DNA of 64,000 nucleotides, from contig NZ_JNXC01000012.1 of the NCBI RefSeq assembly GCF_000716595.1, positions 224,839 to 288,838 of the forward strand, read 5' to 3'. Positions within the stretch are counted from its first letter, which is position 1. Every line of letters starts with the position of its first letter. Position numbers and translations under genes: made by a program. This document shows positions 49,966-57,995 of the stretch, one piece after another. Origin of the DNA: Saccharothrix sp. NRRL B-16314. Its GTDB lineage: Bacteria > Actinomycetota > Actinomycetes > Mycobacteriales > Pseudonocardiaceae. Below the pieces are notes generated by a model that ran no database searches, was not told the origin of the DNA, and saw only the letters and a list, made by a program, of their open reading frames with translations.

Positions 49966-51207
49966 CTACGCGTCCAGCGCCGCGGGCACGGCGGCGAAGG
50001 TGTTCGGCACGACCTTGTCGCCGCGCTCCAACTCCGCCGCGTCCACCGAGAGGCGGGCACGCGGCGCGCGTTCGCGCAACGCCAGGAGCGCCGCGCGCGT
50101 CTCGATCCGGGCCAGGTGGTGGCCCAGGCAGAAGTGCAAGCCGTGCCCGAACGCCGCGTGGCCCAGGGCCGGGTTGCCGGTCGCGGGCACGCGCGTCGGG
50201 TCGAAGACGTCCGCGGTCGGCCCGTGCACCAGCGGGTCGCGGCCGGCCGTGCCCAGGCCGATCATCACCACGGAGCCCTCCGGGATGACGCCGCCGGGCA
50301 CTTCGACGTCGGTGGTGGCGCGGTAGTGCGGGGTGACGCGGACCGGCGGGTCCCAGCGGGCCGCTTCCTCGACCGCGGCGGACACGGTGTCCTCGTTCAA
50401 CGCCTCCCAAGCGCCGGGGGTGGCGAGCAGGGCGGTGGCGGCGTTGCCGATGAGGCCGGTCGTCGTCTCGTGCCCCGCCACGACGAGCAGGATCGCGGTG
50501 GTCAGCAGTTCCTCGGGGGTCAGCCGGTCGCCGTCGACCTGCGCCTGCGACAGCGCGCTGAGCAGCGCGTCGTCCGGCTGCTCGCGCTTGTGCTCGATCA
50601 GGCCGGCCAGGTAGCCGAACATGGCGTCGGACGCGGGCACGACGAGCTCGGGGCGTTCGGTCATCATCGCCGCGGTCCAGTGGTGCAGCTGGTCGCGGTC
50701 GTCGGCCGGCACGCCGAGCAGGTCGCAGATCACCGCCAGGGGCAACGGGAACGCCAGGCCGCTGATCAGGTCGGCGTCCGAGGGCAGTGCGGCGACCATG
50801 TCCCGGGCCGTCTTCTCCACCGCCGGGCGCAGCTCCTCGACGCGGCGTGACGTGAACGCCTGCGACACGAGCGCGCGCAGCTTGCGGTGGTGCGGCGGGT
50901 CGGTGTTGAGCATCGACGGGCCGATGATCCGGGACAGGTCGGTCGGCCTGCCCTTGCGCGCCAACTGGTCCTGCATCGCGGCCCTCAGCGAGGCGGCGTC
51001 CTTGGCCATCCGGCCGTCGTTGAGCAGCGCCTTGGTCGCTTCCAGGCCCATCGTGGTGACGAGGACTTCCAGCCCGTTGGGCAGTTCGGCCGCGTGCACG
51101 GGGCCGCGACGGGCCAGCGCGTCCTCGTGCGCGTGGTGCTGCCATCCGCGCAGCGGACCGCCGACAAGGGCCTGTCGGTCCGGGGCGAACTCCGCGGTCA
51201 GCTGCAC
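49966..51207 (-). CDS. Cytochrome P450
   Basis: 413 residues from GTG 51207, which follows GAGGAG. It has the I-helix LLVVAGHETTTGLIGNAATA, ExxR in VEEAARWDPPVRVTP, and the heme loop HAAFGHGLHFCLGHHLARIE with the cysteine ligand. It fits soluble actinomycete P450s of secondary or xenobiotic metabolism. No redox partner is adjacent. An iteron-like cluster of TACGGA repeats lies 90-140 bases upstream and may bind its regulator. Confidence 0.93.
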   Translation of the reverse strand: MQLTAEFAPDRQALVGGPLRGWQHHAHEDALARRGPVHAAELPNGLEVLVTTMGLEATKALLNDGRMAKDAASLRAAMQDQLARKGRPTDLSRIIGPSMLNTDPPHHRKLRALVSQAFTSRRVEELRPAVEKTARDMVAALPSDADLISGLAFPLPLAVICDLLGVPADDRDQLHHWTAAMMTERPELVVPASDAMFGYLAGLIEHKREQPDDALLSALSQAQVDGDRLTPEELLTTAILLVVAGHETTTGLIGNAATALLATPGAWEALNEDTVSAAVEEAARWDPPVRVTPHYRATTDVEVPGGVIPEGSVVMIGLGTAGRDPLVHGPTADVFDPTRVPATGNPALGHAAFGHGLHFCLGHHLARIETRAALLALRERAPRARLSVDAAELERGDKVVPNTFAAVPAALDA

Positions 51208-51297
51208 ATCGTCTCCTCGGGTGGTGCGGTTGCGGCGCCTACTTTCCTGTGATCGACCACCGTCGCGCATCCACCGCGATCCGTATCCGCGATGACG

Positions 51298-51346
51298 ACG
51301 TACGGAAACAGGTGTACGTCCGCGTATACGGAGGCGCATACGGAGG
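51298..51346. promoter_or_regulatory. Inverted and direct repeats upstream of P450
   Basis: ACGTAC (51298-51303) and GTACGT (51314-51319) are inverted. CGTATACGGAGG (51323-51334) is followed directly by CGCATACGGAGG (51335-51346), a 12-bp tandem duplication with one mismatch. TACGGA occurs three times. Their clustering suggests a multi-site operator for the P450 on the minus strand or for a transcript running toward the cold-shock gene. Confidence 0.55.
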
Positions 51347-51467
51347 TCTGTCGATGCGGGCGGGCACGCGCGTCCGGGACGCTCAAGGGGAGTCCGGCAC
51401 CCCGACTGCCGGACGAGCCGGGCGGGTCAGGCGGGTTGGCCGCCGCCCGACATCCCGGGGGGCGGGA

Positions 51468-51491
51468 GGGGCCGCGCGCGCGGCCCCTTTT
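51468..51491 (+). terminator. Strong hairpin with U-tract in the gene-free region
   Basis: Bases 51468-51487 are a perfect 20-base palindrome with half-site GGGGCCGCGC, followed by TTTT (51488-51491) and CCCGCC pairing with upstream GGCGGG. It looks like an intrinsic terminator for plus-strand transcription, but no plus-strand protein gene precedes it. It may end a short RNA or act as an attenuator ahead of the cold-shock gene. Confidence 0.6.
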
Positions 51492-51640
51492 CCCGCCCGT
51501 TCTCCCGCGCGATCGGCGGTCGTCCCTCCGGGAGTCCCGGTGGGCGGGACGGTGAACGCCGATCGGCACGCGCCGCGGAGGCACTGGTGCGGGGTGCCGC
51601 ACCGACCCGTGACGGCCGCGGTCGAACTGCCCGGCCCTGA

Positions 51641-51660
51641 GACCTGGTCTCAAAGCTCGG
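51641..51660. repeat. Solo copy of an IS-end-like sequence
   Basis: GACCTGGTCTCAAAGCTCGG matches the left end of the IS at 52969-52988 (GACCTGGTCGCAGAGCTCGA) at 17 of 20 positions. It also forms a short palindrome with the preceding bases (TGAGACC-T-GGTCTCA). It may be a relic of an excised or truncated copy. Confidence 0.6.
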
Positions 51661-51724
51661 CGTGTCGCTAGGTGAACCAACGGCCCGCCCCTGGCTCCGC
51701 ACCGCCCGCCCGTGGGCCCGGCCC

Positions 51725-51743
51725 GACGGACCGGAAGTCCGTC
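51725..51743 (+). promoter_or_regulatory. Hairpin in the cold-shock gene leader
   Basis: GACGGAC (51725-51731) and GTCCGTC (51737-51743) form a 7-bp perfect stem with loop CGGAA, 47 bases before ATG 51790. The following AGAGAG...CCCTCTC can pair as a second helix close to the Shine-Dalgarno GGAG (51780-51783). Structured leaders control many cold-shock mRNAs, so a regulatory role is plausible. Confidence 0.45.
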
Positions 51744-51789
51744 AGAGAGACTGGGGGCCAGTGCCCGCCCTCTCGACCTGGAGCCTTTG

Positions 51790-52737
51790 ATGCCGCAAGG
51801 GACCGTCCGTTGGTTCGACGCCGAACGTGGTTTCGGCTTCCTCGCGCCCGAGGGCGGCTCGCCGGACGTGTTCGTGCACGCCTCCGAGATCGTCGAGGAC
51901 GGCGGCGCGAAAGTGCTCCGCGAGGGTCAGGCCGTCGTGTTCGAGGTCGGCGAGAACGACCGCGGGCCCCAGGCGCTGCGCGTTCGCGTCACCGCCGATG
52001 CGGCCACCGGCAGCGCCGTGGGCCTGCTCGGCACCGTCAACTGGTACGAGCCGGGCAAGGGGTACGGCTTCGCGTCGCCGGACGGCGGCGGCGCCGACAT
52101 CTTCGTGCACAGCTCCGCCATCGTGACCGGCGGCGTGGTCACCGAGGGGCAGCGGGTGGCATTCCTGATCGTCGAAGGCGAGCGCGGCCCGCAGGCCGGG
52201 CACGTGATCCCGCTGGGAGCAGGGGCCGGCTCACCCGCTGCGGCTGGTATCTCGGACGGTGCCGACGGCACGGTGGCCTGGTACGACGAGGACAAGGGAT
52301 TCGGCTTCATCAACCCCGACTCCGGCGCCGGGGACATCTTCGTTCACGCCCAGGCTCTGGCCGAGGGGCTGACGTGGCTCGCGGAGGGCGACCGCGTCGC
52401 CTACGAGGTGGCTCGTGGAGACAAGGGCCCGCAGGCCCGCGACGTGCACCTGGTCCGGAGCGCCGAGCCCCAGACGGCGCCGCAGCGGTCGGCACCTGCC
52501 GCGGCCGCGGGGCCGGCCGCGCGGGACGTGCCCGTACGAGGCGGCGAGGGCGTCGTCGCGCGCTACGACGGCGACCGCGGCTTCGGCTTCATCACCCCGG
52601 ACGCAGGCGGCGACGATCTCTTCGCCCACGTGTCCGTGATCATGGGGTCGGAGCCGCTGCAGAAGGGTGACCGGGTCCGGTACGCGGTGCGTCAGAGCGA
52701 CCGGGGCCCGCAGGCCGACCGCATCGAACGCCTCTGA
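51790..52737 (+). CDS. Protein of four tandem cold-shock domains
   Basis: 315 residues built from four CspA-like OB folds. Their starts are [20 protein letters not shown] (near residue 4), [20 protein letters not shown] (about 82), [20 protein letters not shown] (about 159) and [20 protein letters not shown] (about 257). Each has the RNP1-like K/R-G-F/Y-G-F and an RNP2-like D-V/I/L-F-V/A-H motif, then a x-G-D/Q-R-V...RGPQA end. A linker rich in Ala and Pro precedes the last domain. Cold-shock domains bind single-stranded RNA or DNA. Most bacterial Csp proteins have one domain. ATG 51790 follows GGAG with 6-base spacing. Confidence 0.92.
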   Translation: MPQGTVRWFDAERGFGFLAPEGGSPDVFVHASEIVEDGGAKVLREGQAVVFEVGENDRGPQALRVRVTADAATGSAVGLLGTVNWYEPGKGYGFASPDGGGADIFVHSSAIVTGGVVTEGQRVAFLIVEGERGPQAGHVIPLGAGAGSPAAAGISDGADGTVAWYDEDKGFGFINPDSGAGDIFVHAQALAEGLTWLAEGDRVAYEVARGDKGPQARDVHLVRSAEPQTAPQRSAPAAAAGPAARDVPVRGGEGVVARYDGDRGFGFITPDAGGDDLFAHVSVIMGSEPLQKGDRVRYAVRQSDRGPQADRIERL

Positions 52738-52965
52738 AGAGGCGGCCCCACCGATGGCTGATCACTTCCCGACGAGAGTGCTCGTTCATCCCCGTCGATG
52801 GTGCCGTCAGCAACGCGGCTGCAGCCTCCTCCAGGAGATCGATCTCCCTCGTGGTGACGGAGCCCCGTACCGACCCGAGGACCTGCTCCGCGCTCAGAAG
52901 CTCACCAGTCACCCCACCCGACGACACAGAGCCACCGATGTATCCCCAACGAGTGAATGGATGCG

Positions 52966-53808
52966 TTAGACCTGGTCGCAGAGCTCGATCTTTATGAGCC
53001 GGCGGACGTTGATCACGGTGCAGGCCAGCGTGAGTAGCGCCGGCGTGGTGCGTTCGCTCCGGTCGTAGCGCAGCCCGAGGCGTTCGAACCGCAGCAGCCA
53101 GGAGATGGTGCGTTCGACGACCCAGCGGACCCGGCCGAGGCGGGACTTGCCCTCAATCCCGCGCCTGGCGATACGGACCTTGATACCGCGGCGGGTCGGG
53201 TAGCGGCGGCAGCGGCGGTAGTCGTAGCCCTTGTCGGCGTGCAACTTGTCCGGTCGGCATCGTGGCCGGCCCGCCCGGCCGTGGTGGCCACGCACGGTCG
53301 GGTTCGTGTCCAGCAGCGGCTCGAACAGCATGCTGTCGTGGGTGTTTGCCGCCGACAACATGATGTGCAGCGGTAGCCCGTTCGCGTCCCACAGAACGTG
53401 GTACTTGGAGCCGGCTTTACCCCGGTCAGTGGGGCTGCGGCCGGTCAGCTCGCCCCCCTTTTCGACCGCACCGACACCGCGTCGATGCAGCCTCTGGTCC
53501 AGTCGAGCTCGTCGATGTTGGACAGCTCGTCGAGCACGAGCTGGTGCAGCCGGTCCCACACACCAGCGTCCTGCCACTCACGTAACCGCCGCCACGCGGT
53601 GTGCCCGGAACCGCATCCGAGCTGCTCGGGTAGGTCTCGCCAGCGGCAGCCGGTGTCGAGCAGGAACAAGATCCCCTCTAGCGCGGCACGGTCATCGATC
53701 CGGGGCCGCCCACCCGGACCGCGCGGCGCTGGTCGGAACGGGGATCAGGGGTTCGATCAGCTCCCAGAGCCGGTCTTCGACCCGCCGCTGCTGCGTCGTC
53801 TTCGCCAT
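52966..53808 (-). pseudogene. IS5-family transposase, needs frameshifts (probably partly broken)
   Basis: Reading from ATG 53808: MAKTTQQRRVEDRLWELIEP in one frame; then GPGGRPRIDDRAALEGILFL and RDLPEQLGCGSGHTAWRRLR in a second; then GGELTGRSPTDRGKAGSKYH to IELCDQV and TAA at 52966 in a third. The second shift is a -1 slip at AAAAGGGGGG (53453-53462), a known programmed-frameshift type in two-ORF IS5-family elements. The first shift (+1, near 53725) lacks such a signal and looks like a mutation. The DDE domain is otherwise intact (CIDAVSV, DKGYDYRR, VERTISWLLRF). Confidence 0.8.
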
Positions 53809-53879
53809 GACTGCCCACGATCGACGACCAGGACCGGCAGGTTACGCAGTGCCACACCCTGAAGTTCTGAGACCAGGTC
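52969..53879. mobile_element. 911-bp IS5-family insertion sequence with 3-bp target duplication
   Basis: Left end GACCTGGTCGCAGAGCT (52969-52985) and right end, read on the minus strand, GACCTGGTCTCAGAACT (53879-53863) are inverted repeats with two mismatches in 17. TTA flanks both sides (52966-52968 and 53880-53882), matching the T-N-A duplication of the IS1031-like subgroup. The transposase stop codon TAA is completed by the flanking TTA on the complementary strand. Confidence 0.88.
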
Positions 53880-53882
53880 TTA

Positions 53883-54116
53883 GGTGATGTCGTTGGCGCA
53901 CAAGGAACTACGCCCACCGGACGCCGGTGCGCGACCGTCACGTTCCGGTGCTCCGCGCACCGTCATGACGCTGTGTGACACCACCCACTTGGCGGCACGT
54001 TCACCGACCGACCACGTGAATGGCGGGTAAAGTCGCACGTCGGCGGTTTCGTGGCTGCGACCGCCGAGGCTGCTTGGCCGGTCCCCCACCGGGTGCGGAG
54101 CAGCGATCCGACCCTC
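53883..54116. other. Region upstream of the Pls/PosA gene
   Basis: About 230 bases between the IS and the leader ORF. A TAAAGT (54028-54033) preceded by GTGAATGGCGGG might be a -10 region. There is no recognised gene. The IS end lies about 280 bases upstream of the synthetase start, so insertion may have affected its promoter. Confidence 0.35.
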
Positions 54117-54129
54117 GGAGGACTACACA

Positions 54130-54162
54130 GTGCGTTCGCGTCCCACCGGTGCCCGCCGGTGA
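54130..54162 (+). CDS. 10-residue leader peptide coupled to the synthetase
   Basis: GGAGG (54117-54121) lies 8 bases before GTG 54130, which opens an ORF reading VRSRPTGARR with TGA at 54160-54162. The stop overlaps the synthetase GTG (54159) by 4 bases (GTGA). The synthetase has no Shine-Dalgarno of its own, so its translation probably depends on this arginine-rich mini-ORF. Confidence 0.6.
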   Translation: MRSRPTGARR

Positions 54163-57100
54163 CCATCGCCCCCGACACCGCCTTCCCCGCCCTGATCGGC
54201 ACGCCGGCGCTGTTCCGCGCCGAGGCCGCCGCGCCCGAGCGCACCCTGCTCGACGTCCTGGCCGACACGGCCCGCCGGCACCCCCACTCCCCCGCGCTGG
54301 ACGACGGCGCCACGTCCCTGACCTACCGCGAACTCCTCGACGAGGTCGACGCGCGGAGCCGGGTGCTGACGGCGTCCGGCGTGGGTGTCGGCGACCGGGT
54401 CGGCGTCCGCGTCCCGTCGGGCACGGTCGACCTGTACCTCGCGGTGCTGTCCGTCCTCGCGGCCGGTGCGGCGTACGTGCCGGTGGACGCCGACGATCCC
54501 GACGAGCGCGCCGAACTGGTGTTCACCGAAGCGGACGTGTGCGCCGTGGTCGGCGAGACGCTCGACCTTCGCGGCACGCCGATGGGCCTGCTCGACACTC
54601 CCGGCCCGGACGACGACGCGTGGATCATCTTCACGTCCGGTTCGACCGGCAAGCCCAAGGGTGTCGCGGTCTCGCACCGGTCCGCCGCCGCGTTCGTGGA
54701 CGCCGAGGCGCGGCTGTTCCTGCCGGACGACCCGATCGGCCCGGACGACCGCGTGCTCGCGGGCCTGTCCGTCGCGTTCGACGCCTCGTGCGAGGAGATG
54801 TGGCTGGCCTGGCGCAACGGCGCGTGCCTGGTACCCGCGCCGCGGGCGTTGGTGCGGACCGGTTTCGACCTCGGGCCGTGGCTGGTCGAGCGTGAGGTGA
54901 CGGTGGTGTCCACGGTGCCGACGCTGGCCGCGCTGTGGCCGGTGGACGCGCTGGACGACGTTCGGCTGCTGATCTTCGGCGGTGAGGCGTGCCCGCCCGA
55001 GCTGGCCGAGCGGCTGGCCGTCGACGGCCGCGAGGTGTGGAACACCTACGGCCCGACCGAGGCCACCGTGGTGGCGTGCGCGGCACGGCTGACCGGTGAC
55101 GGTCCCGTGCGCATCGGCCTGCCGCTGGACGGCTGGGAGCTGGCCGTGGTCGACGCCGCGGGCGCGCCCGTGCCGATGGGCGGTTCCGGTGAGCTGGTGA
55201 TCGGCGGCGTCGGCCTGGCCCGCTACCTCGACCCGGCCAAGGACGCGGAGAAGTTCGCGCCGATGCCCGGCTTGGCCTCGTACGGACCGGGGTGGGACCG
55301 CGCCTACCGCAGCGGCGACCTGGTCCGCGCCGAACCCGAGGGCCTGCTGTTCCTTGGCCGCGCGGACGAGCAGGTGAAGCTGGGCGGACGGCGGATCGAG
55401 CTGGGCGAGGTGGACGCGGCGTTGCAGGCGCTGCCCACCGTCGCCGGGGCCGCCGCGGCCGTGCGCACCACCAAGGGCGGCAACCAGGTCCTCGTGGGGT
55501 ACGTGGTGGCCGCGCAGGACTCCGATCAACCGGCGGACTTCGACCACGCGGACGCGTTGGCCCGGCTGCGGACCGCACTGCCCGCCGCCCTCGTGCCGCT
55601 GCTCGCCGTGGTGGACACGCTGCCCACCCGCACGTCCGGCAAGGTGGACCGGGCGGCGCTCCCGTGGCCGCTGCCGTCGCTGGACGTCGGAGTGCCCGAG
55701 GACGCGCTCACCGGCACCGAGGCGTGGCTGGCCGAGCAGTGGACGGAGCTGTTGGGCGCGCGCATCACCAGTCCCGACGCGGACTTCTTCGCCCACGGCG
55801 GCGGCAGCCTCGCCGCGGCGCAGCTCGTCTCCACGATCCGGACCCGCCACTCCGGCGGTTCGGTCAACGACATCTACCAGCACCCGACGCTGCGGCAGCT
55901 GGCCGCGCGGCTGGACGAGCTGAGCGGCCACCGCGCCGCCACCCGCGAGGTCGTGCCGACGCCCCGGCGGACCGGCGTGATCCAGTCCTTGCTGCTGGTC
56001 CCGCTCATGAGCCTGGTCGGGCTGCGCTGGTCGGTCGCGCTGGCGGCGGTGGGCAACGTCGTCGGCTTCACCACTCCGGTCTCGTGGTGGTGGATCGCCG
56101 CCGGGTGGCTCGTGTTCGTCAGCCCGCCCGGCAAGGTGGCCATCGCGGCGGGTGGCGCGCGGCTGCTGCTGCGCGGTCTGCGTCCCGGCACGTACCCGCG
56201 CGGCGGCGGCGTGCACCTGCGGCTGTGGACCGCCGAACGGCTGGCCGAGTTCAGCGGCGCGACGAACCTCGCCGGGTCGTGGCTCACGCACTACGCCCGT
56301 GCCCTGGGCGCGAAGATCGCCCCGGACGTCGACCTGCACTCCGCGCCACCGGTGACCGGCATGCTCAAGCTCGGCAAGGGCAGCGCGATCGAGCCCGAGG
56401 TGGACCTGTCCGGCCACTGGGTGGACGGCGACCGGCTGCACGTCGGGCGCATCCGGGTCGGCGCGGGCGCGGTGGTCGGTGCGCGCAGCACCCTGTTCCC
56501 CGGTGCCCGGGTCGCCAAGCGGGCCGAGGTGGCGCCCGGTTCGGGGGTGACCGGCTCGGTCCCGACGGGGCAGCGGTGGGCCGGTGTGCCCGCGACGCGC
56601 GACGGCAAGGCAGGCCGTCCCGGCCCGCGCCCGCCGCGGTCGTCGTGGTGGAAGCTGGTCTACGCGGTGACGACGTCCGCGCTGGGGCTGCTTCCGGTGG
56701 CGGCGGCCGTTCCCGCGGTGCTGCTCGTCGTGCGCCGGCCGTTGACGCTCGGGTCGGCGCTGTCTGCCGTGCCGTTGGCGACGGTGGCGTGGCTGGGCGC
56801 GTACGCGCTGCTGGTCCTCGTGTCCGTGCGGCTGCTCGGCATCGGGCTGCGGGCCGGCACGTACCCGGTGCACAGCCGGATCGCCTGGCAGGCGTGGACC
56901 ACCGAACGGCTGATGAACATGGCGCGGGTCGCGCTGTTCCCCTTGTACGCGAGCCTGTTCACGCCGGTGTGGCTGCGTGCGCTGGGGATGCGGGTCGGCC
57001 GCCGGGTCGAGGCGTCGACCGTGCTCGCGCTGCCGAAGATGACCACGATCGGCGACGGCGCGTTCCTCGCCGACGACACCATGGTCGCGTCCTACGAGCT

Positions 57101-57995
57101 GGGCGGCGGCTGGCTCCGCATCGCCGCCGCGCGGGTCGGCAAGCGGGCGTTCCTGGGCAACTCGGGGATGACCGCGCCGGGCCGCTCGGTGCCGAACCGC
57201 GGGCTGGTGGGCGTGCTGTCGGCGACGCCGAAGCGGGCCAAGGCGGGCAGCTCGTACCTGGGCATGCCGCCGATGAAGCTGCCGCGCGCGGCCGAGCAGG
57301 GTGACCAGAGCCGGACGTTCGACCCGCCGCGGCGGCTGGTCGTGGCCCGCGCGCTGGTCGAGCTGTGCCGGGTCGTGCCGGTGATGTGCCACGTCGCGCT
57401 GGTCGTGGGTGTCGTGTTCGCGCTGCGAGCCGTGATGTCCCTGTGGGCGTGGCCGCTGCTGGCCGGGCTGGTGCTGCTCGCCGCGGGGGTGGCGGCGTGC
57501 GCGGTGGCGGCGGTGGCGAAGTGGCTGCTGGTCGGTCGGTTCCGGGCGCGGGAGTACCCGTTGTGGAGCGGGTTCGTCTGGCGCAACGAGCTGGCGGACA
57601 CGTTCGTGGAGGTGCTGGCGGTGCCGTGGCTGGTCGGCTCGGCGGGCGGGTCGCCGGTGATGGCGCTGTGGCTGCGGTCGCTGGGCGCGCGGATCGGGCG
57701 CGGCACGTGGGTCGAGTCGTACTGGTTCCCGGAGTCGGACCTGGTGCGGTTGGGCGACGGCGCGACCGTGAACCGGGGGTGCGTGGTGCAGACCCACCTC
57801 TTCCATGATCGGATCCTGCGCATGGACCAGGTGGAGTTGGCGGACGGGGCCACGCTCGGCCCGCACGGGATCGTGCTGCCCGGCGCGACGGTCGGCGCGC
57901 ACGCGACGGTCGGCCCGGCGTCGTTGGTGATGCGCGGCGAGCACGTGCCGGCGGGCACGCGGTGGCTGGGCAACCCGATCTCCGCCTGGCGATGA
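54159..57995 (+). CDS. Pls/PosA-family NRPS-like poly-amino-acid synthetase
   Basis: 1278 residues. The adenylation domain (about 1-500) includes WIIFTSGSTGKPKGVAVSHR, SVAFDASCEEMWLAWRNGAC, NTYGPTEATV and LFLGRADEQVKLGGRRIELG. The thiolation domain carries its serine in FFAHGGGSLAAAQL (about 549). The C-terminal half has about six membrane segments alternating with three related soluble modules, marked RPGTYPRGGGVHLRLWTAER, RAGTYPVHSRIAWQAWTTER and RAREYPLWSGFVWRNELADT, with hexapeptide-like repeats. This is the layout of epsilon-poly-lysine synthetase (Pls) and relatives, which polymerise one amino acid at the membrane. ATGA couples it to the peptidase. Confidence 0.9.
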   Translation: MTIAPDTAFPALIGTPALFRAEAAAPERTLLDVLADTARRHPHSPALDDGATSLTYRELLDEVDARSRVLTASGVGVGDRVGVRVPSGTVDLYLAVLSVLAAGAAYVPVDADDPDERAELVFTEADVCAVVGETLDLRGTPMGLLDTPGPDDDAWIIFTSGSTGKPKGVAVSHRSAAAFVDAEARLFLPDDPIGPDDRVLAGLSVAFDASCEEMWLAWRNGACLVPAPRALVRTGFDLGPWLVEREVTVVSTVPTLAALWPVDALDDVRLLIFGGEACPPELAERLAVDGREVWNTYGPTEATVVACAARLTGDGPVRIGLPLDGWELAVVDAAGAPVPMGGSGELVIGGVGLARYLDPAKDAEKFAPMPGLASYGPGWDRAYRSGDLVRAEPEGLLFLGRADEQVKLGGRRIELGEVDAALQALPTVAGAAAAVRTTKGGNQVLVGYVVAAQDSDQPADFDHADALARLRTALPAALVPLLAVVDTLPTRTSGKVDRAALPWPLPSLDVGVPEDALTGTEAWLAEQWTELLGARITSPDADFFAHGGGSLAAAQLVSTIRTRHSGGSVNDIYQHPTLRQLAARLDELSGHRAATREVVPTPRRTGVIQSLLLVPLMSLVGLRWSVALAAVGNVVGFTTPVSWWWIAAGWLVFVSPPGKVAIAAGGARLLLRGLRPGTYPRGGGVHLRLWTAERLAEFSGATNLAGSWLTHYARALGAKIAPDVDLHSAPPVTGMLKLGKGSAIEPEVDLSGHWVDGDRLHVGRIRVGAGAVVGARSTLFPGARVAKRAEVAPGSGVTGSVPTGQRWAGVPATRDGKAGRPGPRPPRSSWWKLVYAVTTSALGLLPVAAAVPAVLLVVRRPLTLGSALSAVPLATVAWLGAYALLVLVSVRLLGIGLRAGTYPVHSRIAWQAWTTERLMNMARVALFPLYASLFTPVWLRALGMRVGRRVEASTVLALPKMTTIGDGAFLADDTMVASYELGGGWLRIAAARVGKRAFLGNSGMTAPGRSVPNRGLVGVLSATPKRAKAGSSYLGMPPMKLPRAAEQGDQSRTFDPPRRLVVARALVELCRVVPVMCHVALVVGVVFALRAVMSLWAWPLLAGLVLLAAGVAACAVAAVAKWLLVGRFRAREYPLWSGFVWRNELADTFVEVLAVPWLVGSAGGSPVMALWLRSLGARIGRGTWVESYWFPESDLVRLGDGATVNRGCVVQTHLFHDRILRMDQVELADGATLGPHGIVLPGATVGAHATVGPASLVMRGEHVPAGTRWLGNPISAWR

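Noticed and set aside
51725..51780. tRNA-like hairpin set before the cold-shock gene
   Set aside because: No T-loop GGTTCGA, no acceptor pairing and no 7-base anticodon loop. It is better explained as a leader hairpin.
52640..52927. Minus-strand ORF of 95 codons overlapping the end of the cold-shock gene
   Set aside because: Part of it looks protein-like (TREIDLLEEAAAALL), but it overlaps the well-supported fourth cold-shock domain, lacks a clear ribosome site and has no recognised family.
54123..57944. Long minus-strand open frame opposite the Pls/PosA gene
   Set aside because: Low-complexity Arg/His/Gln translation, while the plus strand carries complete adenylation and thiolation motifs.
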